Shown: piece by piece, positions 40,651 through 40,655 of the stretch
Position numbering within the stretch: position 1 is the stretch's first letter
Layout of the letters: the number at the start of each line of letters is the position of its first letter
Source: RXIX01 sp003989075
Lineage (GTDB): Bacteria; Pseudomonadota; Gammaproteobacteria; Competibacterales; Competibacteraceae
Direction of reading: 5' to 3'
Assembly (NCBI GenBank): GCA_029780415.1
Contig: JAKOYN010000067.1
Location: 1-40,655 of the forward strand
DNA length: 40,655 nt
Translations under genes and position numbers: made by a program
The notes under the pieces: model-generated
Told to the model about the DNA's origin: nothing
What the model saw: only the letters and a program-made list of their open reading frames with translations
Databases searched by the model: none

Positions 40651-40655
40651 TGAGA

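Overview
The window reads as about 40.7 kb of a high-GC, Gram-negative chromosome, most likely a gammaproteobacterium. Supporting genes are kdsA and lptF/lptG (lipopolysaccharide), ftsB, holC, a split glycine decarboxylase (gcvPA/gcvPB), an Rrf2-led suf operon, and the order pyrG-kdsA-eno-ftsB-ispD. The genus cannot be fixed from the sequence alone. No rRNA, tRNA, CRISPR array, intact transposase or phage gene was seen.

Layout. (1) 0.2-5.3 kb, minus strand: pyrG, kdsA, eno, ftsB, ispD, a tight housekeeping block linking CTP, KDO, glycolysis, division and isoprenoids. (2) 5.4-9.3 kb: an AcuI/YhdH-type reductase, a SHOCT-domain protein with an internal repeat, then holC and pepA. (3) 9.5-11.7 kb: lptF-lptG, the membrane half of the LPS exporter. 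(4) 11.9-17.2 kb: gcvT-gcvH-gcvPA-tpx-gcvPB-dgkA, a glycine cleavage operon with a thiol peroxidase placed between the two P-protein genes. (5) 17.4-24.0 kb: a compact envelope polysaccharide cluster (GT4 glycosyltransferase, secreted GH5 hydrolase, small secreted duplicated-cysteine protein, Wza-like lipoprotein, Wzz/GumC-like chain-length protein, Wzx-like flippase), followed by a TauE/SafE permease. (6) 24.8-25.65 kb: a non-coding patchwork of palindromes, including IS200/IS605 (TnpB-type) end remnants and a dRS3/REP-like pair. (7) 25.65-29.8 kb: an arsenic-type operon of a fused ArsR-ArsC, an ACR3 exporter, an unknown membrane protein with an HHCH motif, a COG0701 (ArsP-like) permease and a CXXC thioredoxin-like protein. 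(8) 30.0-36.4 kb: Rrf2 regulator-sufBCDSUT, with a visible promoter, operator and intrinsic terminator. (9) 36.5-38.8 kb: serC-serA. (10) 38.8-40.7 kb: a minus-strand trio (coiled-coil protein, 66-residue protein, zinc-ribbon Nudix hydrolase) lying between two IS605-like hairpins.

How they work together. serA/serC feed serine, and the gcv operon turns glycine into one-carbon units. suf supplies Fe-S clusters. lptFG, kdsA and the polysaccharide cluster build the envelope. The most distinctive accessory region is the arsenic operon. It joins sensor and reductase in one protein, carries two different permease families, and ends with a small redox protein that could reduce one of its partners. 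The palindrome-rich DNA just upstream is consistent with acquisition or rearrangement there, but this is inference.
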